A stretch of 64,000 nucleotides of DNA. Source: Gaertneriomyces semiglobifer. Lineage: Eukaryota > Chytridiomycota > Chytridiomycetes > Spizellomycetales > Spizellomycetaceae. Numbering within the stretch: the stretch's first letter is position 1; the number at the start of each line of letters is the position of its first letter. Under the pieces are notes generated by a model that had not been told where the DNA came from, ran no database searches, and was given only the letters and a program-made list of their open reading frames with translations. Both the position numbers and the translations under genes were made by a program. Positions 21,952 to 33,084 of the stretch are shown here, piece by piece. The stretch covers positions 1 through 64,000 of the forward strand of contig JAHLKF010000002.1 of NCBI GenBank assembly GCA_025558075.1, in the 5' to 3' direction.

Positions 21952-22410
21952 TTACTCCTCGTCGGCGGCTTCCTTCTTGATCTCGTCATCAGCCTGTGGG
22001 GACCTAATGTAAGCCAAGGAAACATGACACACAGGCACACAGAACAAACCTTGGTGGCGCGAGTGTAGATGAGCTGAGACTTGTGAAGGGAGACAGGGCG
22101 AATCAAACCCTTGGCGGCCAATTCCCGGATGGCAACGCGAGCCAGAGAGCCATTGATGCGAAGACGGTCAACCAGGACGGATGGAGTGACAAGCTTGTAG
22201 GTCGGGGCTTCCTTGAAAAGCTTGTCGTAGGTGGTCTTGTCAAAGACAACGGCGTTGTTTGCCTTGTCCTTCACCTTTCCCTTGGACCACTTCTACTTAC
22301 GCAGCGATTGGTTAAAGCAGGCTCTCTGCGGCAGACAATGACGAGGACTGTCTCACCTTCTTCTTGTTCTTGCCACCACCGCTTGACGTGGGTTTCGCAG
22401 CCGCCTTTGC
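21952..22410 (-). CDS. RPS25: 40S ribosomal protein eS25 (5' exon unresolved)
   Basis: Small-subunit ribosomal protein. Coding blocks on the minus strand are [18 protein letters not shown] (22,410-about 22,357), then after a short intron [19 protein letters not shown] and [20 protein letters not shown] through [19 protein letters not shown] (about 22,290-22,050), then after a second intron [13 protein letters not shown] and stop at 21,952. This matches the whole eS25 core. The first coding exon with the ATG lies upstream of 22,410 behind an acceptor reading CAACACAG; I could not locate it with confidence. Confidence 0.92.
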
Positions 22411-23410
22411 CTGTGTTGACAGTGGAAATCAGCACGGTATATCAATGGGAAGTCATCGGTATTGCGCGGCAAATGAAATGCGGTGCGTTTGCACTCTCCA
22501 GTTTCCGGTGTATCATCTCGCGCCCGCATCGCCAGCTAGCCACAGTTCCCCTTTATCCATCTCCAGTGGGAACGGATAATATATCCAGGTAAATTTGGCA
22601 TTACAGGCCCAGCCGGCAGGTAAAGTCTTGTGCACGCACTCCTGGACAGGTTTCCCAAGCATCCATCACAATCCTGAGTACATCATCGTTACTAGCCTCC
22701 CAAAACTCCTCCCGAATTGCATGGTTCGAAGCTAAACACCAGCTGCCTGCCACACCTACCATCTTTACTGTATGTCAAGGGGGAATTGCGACTAGGCGGA
22801 AAAGCAAAAAAAGGTGGTTCGTCGTTGGCTGTTCGTTCGGCCGGCTGCGGGGGGCCTCGCTCCCAGAGAAAAATCACATGATGCGCTTATGCAATGTCTT
22901 ATGTAATATGCGTCACATGAATGTCACAGTTGTCATGTGACTTGTCACGTGTTTGGATTATGCTTGAGTCCGCACGCACTGACCGCAGCTTGAGACGGCG
23001 ATAGATTGTGCGAAGTCTCACTTTCAATGGATAATCCCAACAGGACCGTCACCGGTGTCAATCCGCCGTATGCCGTGTTGTATGAATTATGCATTATTAT
23101 ATATACAATGATGCGTCGGAGGCCGTGCTCGAACACTTAACAACGTCGTATCGACAGCGACAGAACGCATTCAAATTATAAAACAGTAGTCCCCGCCCCT
23201 GTCAAATCGCACGCGCCTTTTGACAGCTGCGTCTCGTTCGCAATTTGCCACTTTTTCCCACAGACAACGTCTTCCTTTTGACTATTCGTCGGGCAGCCAT
23301 CGATCCACTGTAACGAACCCATTAACAACAGCAACCAGCATTAGGGCGATTGGTATACCACTTGAACGGACCCACAGTACTGGAGAACAGGTTAATCGCA
23401 GGACAGTTCT
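22411..23410. other. Divergent intergenic region
   Basis: This lies between the eS25 gene (minus) and the LPGP-repeat gene (plus), and probably includes the missing eS25 first exon and both promoters. 22,875-22,950 has repeated TCACATGA/TCACGTG-type motifs (CACATGAT, GTCACATGAATGTCAC, CATGTGAC, GTCACGTG), possible bHLH/E-box or CDEI-like sites near a ribosomal-protein promoter. Confidence 0.4.
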
Positions 23411-25513
23411 ATGGCAGCAGCGAACGTGAACAAATGGAAGGCTTTTGCCCAGGAGGAATCGGTATGTTCCAAAGTGGCAGCACTGGAACAAAGACGTGAG
23501 AACGTTCCCAGGCCTCCTTACTAACGAATGGTACCCCTCGCAGACGAAATACGATCCCCATCCGGCGATCGCTCACGACCAAGTGGGATCGGGGAGTTCA
23601 CACCGATTCGGACCAAACTAGTACGTATTCATTGCGCAAAGTGCGGGGTCCCGAGAAGCTTCTTTCTTATTGACTCCTTTGCTCCCATCATTTTGTAGCC
23701 TTCCGTTGTCTGAGCGAGCTGTCGCTCGAAACGTCGAGAATGACCGCGCAGGAACATTAGGCTACCAAACGCCGTCCTTGCGAGGCGGCGCATCTCCTGC
23801 AGCACCAACACCAACTGTGATAGACAAGCAGGCGTTGAAGCGGCGACAGCAAACATTCCAATTCACGTTGCCTGGGCCAGCACAAACGTGGGTTGCTGGC
23901 CAACCTACCGATAAACTCGCTGACACCGGATTGCGTGGAGTTAAGGTGCCATTGAAAAGGTTTCCTGCTCGCTGTTCTGCGCATCTAGGCCCCTGAGGAT
24001 GATCAATACTGATCACCGTCTTTTAGCAACTCTGTGAAGCCGTTGTTAAATAAAGCTACAGTCGTGACCTCAGCACCTGCGGCCCAACGAGCATCTCAAC
24101 CAAGTCGGCGTAAACGAGCGGATTTTTCACAGGCCTCTGATTATATTTTACCAGGGCCGACCTCAGTGTGGTTCGCCGGACAGAAAGTCGATGGTAACGT
24201 GCCAAAACTTACCAAGTCGTGAGTCATCTCTCGCCATTACTTGCCTTGAAACAACTCGTACAGTTGAATGACCATCACTCTACAGCACTGTAACTCAACC
24301 TCAGCAACCAATGCAAGTTGATTCAGATCTCAGAGCGACCACCGTGACTGAGGCCACTGCGGTCTCGCTTTCCAAGCCATTACCACCAGCAACAAAACCC
24401 GAAGATGAGGACACCCTCATCATTTGTAGTGCCCGGCCGAGCCAACAAGCCCTTCGACCCCCAAGCAATCAAATGCCATCAGCTGCAGGTTTGTTAACCC
24501 GATCAAGTTCCTGCAATCACAAGGTTGCTGACACTGAACCCACCCAAAGAGAAAAAAGGCGTGAACAGTTTTGCGACAAGGTTAGCATCGAAAACTGTGG
24601 CATCTTGCGTACTTCCCATTACGTGCAAAAACGCTTACGCTCCCAAAGTACACAGAGCGTTAACGAGACACGTGAGCCCTCGCAATACGTGCCTCCTAAC
24701 AATCATCCCGTTGAGCAAAGCAAGAGAAATACCTCAATTTGCTCACAAGGCAATGGCATTTCCGCCAACGCGCTTGAAGAGAAATTCCACGCCATGGGTC
24801 TGAATGATCCTTTAGTACCTACGGTGGATACTCCGAGCCGCTCCAATCAACATGACTTACCCAGGCCACAACATGCAGCAAAAGACCAAGATGCGCCTGC
24901 AGTTGCCGATGGGCGGACAACTCTATCTACGACTGCTAGCATCGGGTCAACAATGCCACCTGCCGAATGGGACAGAGAACCACAAAGTGCTACTACTCCT
25001 GTCGCATTGGACCAGACCATTCATCCGGGTACCCAAGCGCCACAAGTGCCCCATGCGATACCTTGGGAACCTCCAGCACTGGCTGTCCCATGGTTCGGGT
25101 CGTCTGGCTCACACAAGGTGGATATGTATGGGTACCCCAACCAGTTCTTGCATGCCGACCCTTACGCGCCAGTTCCTCAATGGAACGGCCAGGGGTTGAC
25201 CACACTATCTGGAGATCAGAATGATGTTGAACGAGGCGCATCGACCGGCCTCAATGCTACGCATGCAATGCACGCGTCGCATCCTGTAGGTGCAGCAACT
25301 CACCAATCAACGGCAGAAGACCCAAGTGCGGTGAAACGTGGAGTGGCTGAACTGTGCCTCAAAATTCGTAGCACAGACGATGTTGTGCACACCTTCATTT
25401 TGAGTGTGGATGACCCTGATCCGTTCCAAACGCTGAGAGTATTCTGTCACACCCGTGGGCTGAATGCGTACGTCGGTGCTCTTTGGAAGGAAGTGCAAAG
25501 CAGGTTAATTTGA
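23411..25513 (+). CDS. Unrecognised protein with LPGP...W-AGQ repeats
   Basis: Five exons in frame. Exon 1 (23,411-about 23,461) is MAAANVNKWKAFAQEES. Exon 2 (about 23,545-23,620) reads TKYDPHPAIAHDQ. Exon 3 (about 23,700-23,945) contains FQFTLPGPAQTWVAGQPTD. Exon 4 (about 24,026-24,220) contains DYILPGPTSVWFAGQKVDG. The last exon (about 24,290-25,513) is long, rich in Ser/Thr/Pro/Gln and probably disordered, with a folded-looking end (ELCLKIRSTDDVVHTFIL, then FQTLRVFCHTRG). The two LPGP-x(3,4)-W-x-AGQ-x-x-D motifs lie in separate exons after basic stretches (KRRQQT, SRRKRAD), like a duplicated module. There is no signal peptide or membrane span. I do not know this family. Confidence 0.75.
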
Positions 25514-25610
25514 ATAGGAAAGGTGGTCACCACTCGCATATAGAATTCCATATTGGAGCAAGTACATGGAACAACGGGGCCACTTCTGCAAAGTGCATAG
25601 GTGTGCGGTA

Positions 25611-26307
25611 CTACTGCTTCTTTGCCAAAGCCTTCGCGAGGTCCTGCGGCACGATATGAGAATTACATTTCTCAGAAGCTTGCCAATGCTCTCTCACCTC
25701 CAAAGCTTCCTTCTTTTTGAGACGCGAATCCTCCAATACTTGGGTGGACTGGTCACCGCTGCTAGAAAAATCCGATTCCCATTCCACTAGCGTAGAGTTA
25801 TCCTGTTAGATATCAACTTAATGAGTAAGCTTGCTCCTTCGTCATATGTATTGATGCAAAAGTGTGCGTACATAGGTGACCTTGGTCAGCTTAATGCTGT
25901 GGATGGCAGCTGAAACGGGAACCGGGGGGTTACTCTCAATAAGCTCATAGGTCACAGAGCACAACACATCTATTATCCATGTTAGTTCATTTTGTCAAAA
26001 TATGCCAGAAACGACTCGTGCATATACGATACCAGACAGCTCTACAATCTGAAAGCGTTGAACTGTGCCATCCTTGAAAGTAACCTTGCGTTGAGAGCCG
26101 ACTGTGTCGTTGGGGTATATAAATGGTTTTACCCTTTGTGTCTCTGAAGAAATAAAGCCCACCTTCAGCGGCTGCACCGCCTTCAACGGTTGCGCTAGTT
26201 ACAGCACTAGTCCAAAACTTGAAATCGGCGGGGCGGATCAAGTTCCAAACCGTAGTCCGCGAGTGAGGGAAAACCCTGGACTCAACAACCCGAGTAGCAG
26301 AATTCAT
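25611..26307 (-). CDS. SRPBCC (START/Bet v 1-like) domain protein
   Basis: Start at 26,307 (MNSATRVVESRVFPHSRTTV). Order: the N-terminal helix-grip signature VWNLIRPADFKFWTSAV, then an intron (donor GTGGGC, acceptor CGACACAG), KVTFKDGTVQRFQIVELS, an intron, VLCSVTYELIESNPPVPVSA (about 25,955-25,890), an intron, LVEWESDFSS (about 25,780) and a short coiled C-terminus ending KALAKKQ at 25,611. This is the small single-domain fold that binds hydrophobic ligands, as in polyketide-cyclase-like and PYR/Bet v 1 relatives. Size, about 160-180 residues, fits. The ligand cannot be predicted. Confidence 0.7.
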
Positions 26308-26762
26308 GGTATATAAGCAAAAGGCGTTCTGGGAAGAGCTTGATGGGGAGTCTATATGAAGAAACAGTCGTGTTGAGTGCCAGAGTGCAAGTGGCCCACC
26401 ACGCGTCAACTCAGGCTGATGTCAGCCTCAGAAATTGATAAACGACAGATATGCACCGGCTGTTATGAGAAGATCGAATAAAATTACAAGAGTACAGGTA
26501 TACGAAAGACCGAATTTGTTACTGCCACGTGTAGTGATGGATGGGCCGCAATCAGACTGTACGGAGGTAATCTGAGAATGCGCACTTCAGCCACCTTGGA
26601 ATTGGGGAAGGCGTGCGGGGGAATAAGTAACTCGACAAGCGCCGTTTCCGATATGTTGCCCCACAGACTACACTGGGCCTGCACCATTGATGGAGGCTCG
26701 AGTGGAGCTGACAGAACGAGAGGAGCGGCGATCTAATTTAAATGGCGCGTAAGGTTTGTGTG
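26308..26762. other. Intergenic between two minus-strand genes
   Basis: This should carry the promoter of the SRPBCC gene and the 3' end of the CCDC6-like gene. A minus-strand open frame at 26,484-26,687 (67 residues, GNISETALVELLIPPHAFP) has no recognised features. Confidence 0.4.
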
Positions 26763-28257
26763 TCACAATCCATGAACGCTTTGCAACCTACCCCAGCGTA
26801 AATCGTGAGGACCCACCGAAGTCTCCGAAGGAGACCTTCTCACGGACGCGGAACTAGCTGACGCCGATCTTGATCTGTCACCACCAGAAAGGCTAGTCAC
26901 AGAGCGGCTTCGTTTAGGTACCAACACGGGTAGGACGATCGGGTAGTGGCGGTCAATATCCTCAGTCGGAAAATTAAGTTTACTTCGAAGTCCCACAACC
27001 TCCTCACGCAATTTGCTGTAAAGGTCACTGCAAGTATTAGCACCCTCCTCGTACTCTGTTTCCATTTCGTCGATCTTCTTCTTCAATGCATTAATTTCGG
27101 CCCGGAGCACTTCTACGACACCGGGCGAAGGGGGAAAATCCATCAGAGACGCACTGGGGCTGTGTGACGCATGAGATAGCTTGCGCGGTGTAGTAGCGGT
27201 GGAGGCTTGCTGCATCCTAAGGTTCTCGAGCTGTTTCTGCAGCCGGTTGACAATGAACTCTTGTTCTTGTTCCAAAGCGATCTCCATTTCGACCTTTTCT
27301 TTCTGAAGCTATTTTATTATCAGCATGATTTGCCTCCAGATAGGAAACACCAGTCTTTGGCCAACCTGAGCAAGTTTCTTCTGTAGGGTGTTCGTGATCA
27401 TTTCTTCTTCCTGCTCCACTTTTAAAAGAAGCTCTCCTTTTTCTTTTTTTAGGTCGTGTATGTTCTTGATCAGCTTGTTGGCTATGCATTCTTCTTCTTG
27501 TTCGGCAGATGCTTGTAGTTCAACCGTCATGCGTCTCAATTTCTGGTTTTCAGACCGCAAGATGTTTACATGTCCGCATTCCATGTCTAACTCGAACTTC
27601 AACTTCTTGATAACCGCTCCGTCTTGAAGAACACGGTGCCTTAATCTCTCAACCAATTCCTTCACATTTGCTAGGTCAAGTGGCGAGGTAAGATCTTTGG
27701 TCAAAAGCTCATCTGACATGTCGCTTCGGTCACTGCTCGTCTGCACCACGGGGGAGCACCCGGCATGCAGTTGAAGAAGTTGTTTTTGAAACTCCTGAGA
27801 ACGAGCTTGTTGGTCGTGATTAAGAGAAGCTAGGGAGCTTTCGAGGTCGCTTTTCTCTTGCATGGCCTAAAGAACGGTTAACGAGGGGTAGCGGTCGTAG
27901 GACGGGATTGACAGAAAATCTCCAAGAGACGTACATTGCGGAGATGAACCTGGATTGCTTGCTTATGCGACTCCTCTGATTGCTGATACTTCCGAAGCAG
28001 GGCGTCATTCTCCTGACCATCCAAACAACCATATGCGGCAAACATCGCACGCATATATGGGGTTCACAGGGTATCAAGTAAAGCGTTCGCACCGAGGCAT
28101 AGCTCCAGTAAGTGGCCAATCGAGAGATCAGATATCGCACCTCACATACCGTTGAAAGCTGGGAACTCTCAGCCACCAGCGTCCTTATTAGCGCGTGGAG
28201 TTCGGGCACGGAAGTCGGGAGCGCGCTAACGTCGACCGTCGTGGAGTGGGCGGCCAT
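26763..28257 (-). CDS. CCDC6-like coiled-coil protein
   Basis: Start at 28,257 (MAAHSTTVDVSALP). After a short first exon and an intron, a long coiled coil follows. It carries the repeating family signature HVNILRSENQKLRRMTVELQ, EQEEECIANKLIKNIHDLKK, VEQEEEMITNTLQKKL and LEQEQEFIVNRLQKQLENLR, each ending in Asn-Lys/Arg-Leu. This EQE(E)x(2)-(V/I)-N-(K/R)-L periodicity is diagnostic of CCDC6/DUF2046 proteins. The C-terminus has VVEVLRAEINALKKKIDEME and then a Ser/Arg-rich tail (RSRSVTSLSGGDRSRSASAS), a likely phosphorylation region. CCDC6 in animals acts in DNA-damage checkpoint signalling and is ATM-phosphorylated; the fungal role is unknown. At least four exons. Confidence 0.85.
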
Positions 28258-28628
28258 ATCGAGAAAACTGCTACTGCTTTGATAATTGAATAGCTGCGGG
28301 CGATTCCTTATTCGAAGGGGCCTCGGCGGAAGTACGTCGAGGATACCTCAATACCAGCATCGACGGTGCTTGCAAGTTCAATTTGGGACTGGACCAACGC
28401 GCAACGCGACGAAAAGAAGCAAGGGTTCTTCTGGACAATGTGGAGCGACTCCTTGAGCATTTTGTACGATACGTATTGGTATAATGCACATGGGTATATT
28501 ATTCATGCACTGCGCCAAAAGGTGATATAACAGTCTTCATCACTGACGCCGTGAACTGATGGAACGCTATCTGATTATGTGAAGGCGACTACAACCTAAA
28601 CTCAAAGCCCTTGACTACTCAAGCCGAC

Positions 28629-30401
28629 TCATTCATCCATGTTCTCGTCATCTCTGGAAGATTCGGAAATAGCGGCAGTTTTCTGTGCAGCACTATTAGG
28701 GATGCCGGAGTTCCCTGTCTTCGACACACGGCGGGTATTTGTGTCACCAAAGCGCTTGTTCTGCGAGACGGCCTTGGCGAAATTGACGGTCATCAAATGG
28801 AAGGCCTTTTGGATTTGGAACAGCTCCTGAATACGACTGTAATTTGGTTTCGCAGGTGAACCTTTTTCTTGGTCCGGCCGGAGGACTTCTTGAAATTTGA
28901 AGTTTGCAAGCAGCTTTAAATCGCGTGTGATTCGGAAAAGTGCACGCGCGAGCAAGACGGAAAAGGCGGTACCGAGCGCGATGCCGACAACAACAACCGC
29001 AGCGATGATCCCAACAGCGCGTCGGTTACTGTCATGCAAAGAAGCCATAATGTCGTTATAATTGATGAGCATGACGACTCCGACCCTGAGACCGCCGGTA
29101 CGTTCATACGTGAACGTTTGCATGGCATACTTCCCATCCTGCATTTCGATGTGACTTGTAGCACCTTCGAAATCTCGAAGATATGCGGAAGGTTCTCCTG
29201 CATGACGAAGCATGTGCTCGTAAATGGTACCAATGTTGGGATTGGCCAGGTGGGCCTCATCAAAGCGATACGGCATTCTCCCTCCTTCAGGCACGTAGAA
29301 ACTACCAGCTGAGTCAGCCATTGGGACGATAGCACTTTCATCAGCCATTTCCAGGACGTATAGCTGCGAACGGTATGGGATGGACGAAGCAGCTTGCGAC
29401 AGGAGCTCATTCAAAAACTGCATAGATGTGTCGCCTCCCTGAATTCCAATCGGGTTACCGTTCACGTCCTTGATGACTTTGACATAGCCTTTGAAGCCAA
29501 CGCCAGCCTTAAAATTCAGGATGTAATATGGCGACCACGCCGCACTGCTCGAAGCCGTGAAGTCCAGCATGTCCATCACATCTAACGGCTTCCATCCATT
29601 GCTCTCTGCAAGCCGTACCACATCGTCGGTGTACCGTATGGCTCGAACGCTGCGAGGGTTCTTTGGAAGTTCCGCACTTATGGGTTTGTCGTGTCCGTAG
29701 TCATCAACGACATACGTCTTGTAAAAAGCGCCCGTGGTAGAGTCGTTGAATTCTGGAACAAACGTGACACCATCCTCATGCCGCGCCTTTAACCAAACGG
29801 GACTGCCGCCTGGGCCTGTGAATTCCACAACGGCGCCATTAAGTAAACCTCCGGTGTTGCCATCTGGTAAGGTGTACCAGGTATGAGCTTGAACAAAGTC
29901 CGAAGTGGTTCTCAACGTGTTGAACATCATCTGCCGAGTATTCTCTGTGTCGGCCGATGTTGCCATTGAGTAGCTGCCGTCGGCCCAGTTCCGGACGTGC
30001 GTTTCAACAACCTGTTCTGCCGTTAAAAATCGGCGGTCGAGCTGGTCCACTACGTTTTTGAGCATGCTTTGTTGAAGTGACACGGATAAGACATTGGCCG
30101 AGGTTTCAGCAGCGTCCCATGTAATCGCCCTATGAGCCAACGTATGTTAAATATGGGCGAAAGAAGTATACCTTGCTTTGCATCAAACGACATACCACGC
30201 TACAATTGCGGCCACAACTGTCAAAACGGTCATGAAAGAGATGAGAATCACGACAATGGGAAGGCGGCCAGCTATGACAGCTTTGAAAAAGCGCGTGCCC
30301 AACCCGGCCTGCTGACTAGCCACTATCGGATCCCCATTGCTGTCGGTCGTCTTGGACATACTGCTGTCCTTCATACTCGAGCCCGTGAAGCTTTCCGCCA
30401 T
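28629..30401 (-). CDS. Two-pass membrane sensor with extracellular dCache-like domain
   Basis: Start at 30,401 (MAESFTGSSMKDSS). A cytosolic N-terminus leads to TM1 (PIVVILISFMTVLTVVAAIV), then one intron (donor GTATGTCG, acceptor CTCATAG near 30,125). A long extracellular part follows (about 360 residues) with the PAS-like pair of a dCache sensor: QQSMLKNVVDQLDRRFLTAE helix, WYTLPDGNTGG, WSPYYILNFKAGVGFKGYVK, then SQLYVLEMADESAI and GKYAMQTFTYERTGGLRVGV. TM2 is AVGIIAAVVVVGIALGTAFS (about 29,020-28,960). It ends in about 100 cytosolic residues with a HAMP-like start (RITRDLKLLANFKFQEVL) and then an unstructured tail. No kinase, cyclase or methyl-accepting domain follows. dCache domains bind small molecules in bacterial chemoreceptors; a partner must relay any signal here (inference). 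Confidence 0.75.
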
Positions 30402-30534
30402 TGGTGTTAAGTCGTGCGAATAGATGAAGATCCCCTGATATGAACGTCTGACTTTGTAAGACCTGTGACTGACAATTGTTGTTGATGGGGCCGGGCCGTA
30501 AAGTGATGCCCTTTTATATGCGAGCTTTCGCATC

Positions 30535-30800
30535 AGCGCCATCCTCTGAGGCACAGCAGCCGTCGATTATTCATTGTACCCATGTGGCAGCGCCATCGTC
30601 TGAGATGCAGCAGCCTTCGGTGATTCATGGTGCCCATCCTAAATCAGGTGGATCACCTCCAAAAAAAGATTGAGCTACTCGCCGGCGAATACTGTTATTC
30701 ATAGTAGGTAGAGTGGTCAGTGGTGGATGGCCGAGTTTGGCTACTTGTCAGCGAATCCTATTATTCATAGTAGGTGGGGTGGTCGGTGGTAAATGGGCGA
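30535..30800. repeat. Two short tandem duplications upstream of the sensor gene
   Basis: A unit of about 57 bases beginning CAGCGCCATC.TCTGAG and ending ATTCAT occurs twice (about 30,535-30,590 and 30,590-30,640). Just after it a unit of about 65 bases (GCCGGCGAAT...ATTCATAGTAGGT...GGTGGTC) occurs twice (about 30,678-30,740 and 30,745-30,800). Both pairs are imperfect. They lie 5' of the sensor gene and could affect its promoter. Confidence 0.6.
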
Positions 30801-31240
30801 GATTTGAATCCTAGGATATCGCCATCCGACTATCATTGACAAAGTTCAGAAAAACCAACGACCCCGATCAGATCAACGCTATGAATAGACACACACCTGT
30901 GGTACGCGGAGAATGGCTCCCCCGATCCTGAATGTGAATGGCAACTTAAAAAGTATCGGAGTGGGGAAACGTGTTCCCGCTGAGATGAATGGAACACGCG
31001 TGTGTGGATCTCGGCAACAAAAACGAGAGACTTCCGCGAAAAGTAAACATGCTTATGTAATCCTAACTCCGACAATGGTTGTGCCATGCATTGTACAAGA
31101 CTTAAGTGTTGGAGTCCGGAATCGTGGTAGAGTTACTAGAATGATGAATGAAAGAACACCGCGCATAACACTCAGCAGCCGGAATTGTTTCCAAAAACGG
31201 ATTGTGCTCATGAGCAAATTTTTGGGAAATACTGAGACAT

Positions 31241-33084
31241 CTAGTTCCAGTAGGCACGCAGAATTATCAGAAATCCAACCACCCAAGCAGTCAGGATGGG
31301 CACCGACAGCAAGTATGACCAAAACAGCAATGTTGCAGTGATCGTCTCGTGGTTTCGTTGCGCTTGCGATATGTTCATGAGGTTCAGTGCCGTTGGGCAA
31401 GCCGACAATAGTAAAAGTGCTGCAAGAGGGTGAATTGTAATGAGGAATCATGAACGAGAAGAAAGCAAGGCCTCAATACATGTCTCACGCACCCATCGTA
31501 AACGTCGGATCACTCGCGAGCTCCACGGAATCTTTTATTGCATACATTATTGGCAATGCAGTCAGTGGCGTTAGTACCATCTTGACGAGAACAGTTATCC
31601 CGACATCCATGGCATGATGCTCCGACTGTACGGTGTCCTCGGTGTCTTTGCCCATTGTCCCTAATTGACCTCCAAGAGTAAGTAAAATCACAGGCACAGA
31701 GGCCTCACCCAGCCCATACAGAGGATTAGTAACCGCTTGTTCAAATAGAGCGAGCTCATCAGGGCTGGCGCCGAAAAATAACGACTTCACCGGCGGTATG
31801 AGGCCAATGGCGACAGCAGCAAAGGCAGCATACAGAGGGGCATTCATGAGTTCGTGACAAGCTCGCACGGCGCCATGTAACTTGCGTAATCTCGGGTGCC
31901 AATATCGATGGTGATGGCTGCCGGGAGCCGCGAAGTGGACGTGATGGTCTGGAACCGGTGGAGGTAACAACGGCGTGGATTCGGTTGGTTGATTATCTGG
32001 AATTGCGGAATGAATTGGTTCGGATTCGGCGGCGGTATTAGGCTCAGATGAGGATGCAAGTGAGAAAATAGACGATCGCCGGCGGAGGGCGCTCGCGTGA
32101 ACAGCTGGGTCATCGTGCGGTACCTCAGCAAGCACAGCATCACCCGGAAAGAGCTCAGTAGATTTGCGACGCCTAGAAGAATCCGCATTGGCATACTCCG
32201 AATGGGCCCCAGCGATAACCACAGGCAGAGTCTCCTCCTCGTGGGGGAGGACTTCCAAATTACCGGGATCCCCGGGGACTTTTGCCATGAGCTGGTAACA
32301 AAACGTCCAACGGAGAACGTTGGAAAAGAGACTGAAGAAGAGGACAAAGGCGATACCCCTGCGGGCAATTTCGGCGGCGTCGCCATTCCCCATGACAGCC
32401 CTCGAGCCTGGGTCGTGAGCGAGGGAGTGCATGAGTGCAACCGGAAGACTGTTTGTGTTGCCCATAACGGCGGCAGCGGCCATAAATCGAAAACGGCGGC
32501 GCGGTATGCGGAGGCATATACTGCACAACAGCGTGTACAAGTAAGATATCGCTGAAAACAAAAAAAATAATACTACATAATGGCCGTTATTAGCAACATA
32601 AAGTAATCGTTCTTCTGTCAACGTCCTCAGAACAGGCTTAGTATCTGTCGCACGTCGTTGCAGCCCTTCCAAGTTGCCCTTTTGTTGAAAGGTACAATCT
32701 CATCTAAGCACAGTGCCTGTCGTCGACACTTTCCACTCCCGGTATTCGCAATGGGCTCAGGTTATTCAATCTTATCTTCATGTAATGCTCGAGTGGTGGT
32801 TGCGGCTAGACAACCACCGTCCTAGCCTTCTACTAGCGCTTAGGCTCCGACTTACCAGGTATTGGCCACCAGGTGACGAACGAATCTGCCGAGACAGTCT
32901 GGGCAATAGACACCAAGAGCAAACATGGGGCCAGAAGCTGGACAACTAGACGGGCAATATCACGTTGCATGTGAAGAGGAAAGTGACCCTTGATGGAATA
33001 GATATATCCGACTGCGACCACGAAGGCGACTGCAGCAAGACTCTGCAAGGCAGTCAGTGCTAGGTCCAAGGTAGATGAAGACAT
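31241..33084 (-). CDS. Membrane transport protein of the auxin efflux carrier (PIN-like) family
   Basis: Start at 33,084. Exon 1 (to about 32,860) carries the first three membrane helices (LAAVAFVVAVGYIYSIKGHF and IARLVVQLLAPCLLLVSIA). Exon 2 (about 32,660-31,485) continues with VVLFFLFSAISYLYTLLC, the conserved GNTNSLPVALMHSL motif, a long hydrophilic His/Pro/Ser-rich central loop (about 32,230-31,890) and the second bundle starting ALYAAFAAVAIGLIPPVKSL. The last exon (about 31,430-31,241) gives SACPTALNLMNISQAQRNHE and the final helix. Two five-helix bundles with a central loop are typical of PF03547 transporters. Fungal members sit mostly in the ER or plasma membrane; the substrate is unknown. 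Confidence 0.85.

Noticed and set aside
30720..30830. tRNA-like words (GATGGCCGAGTTTGG and GAATCCTA)
   Set aside because: They belong to the local tandem duplication; no cloverleaf with acceptor and anticodon stems could be drawn.
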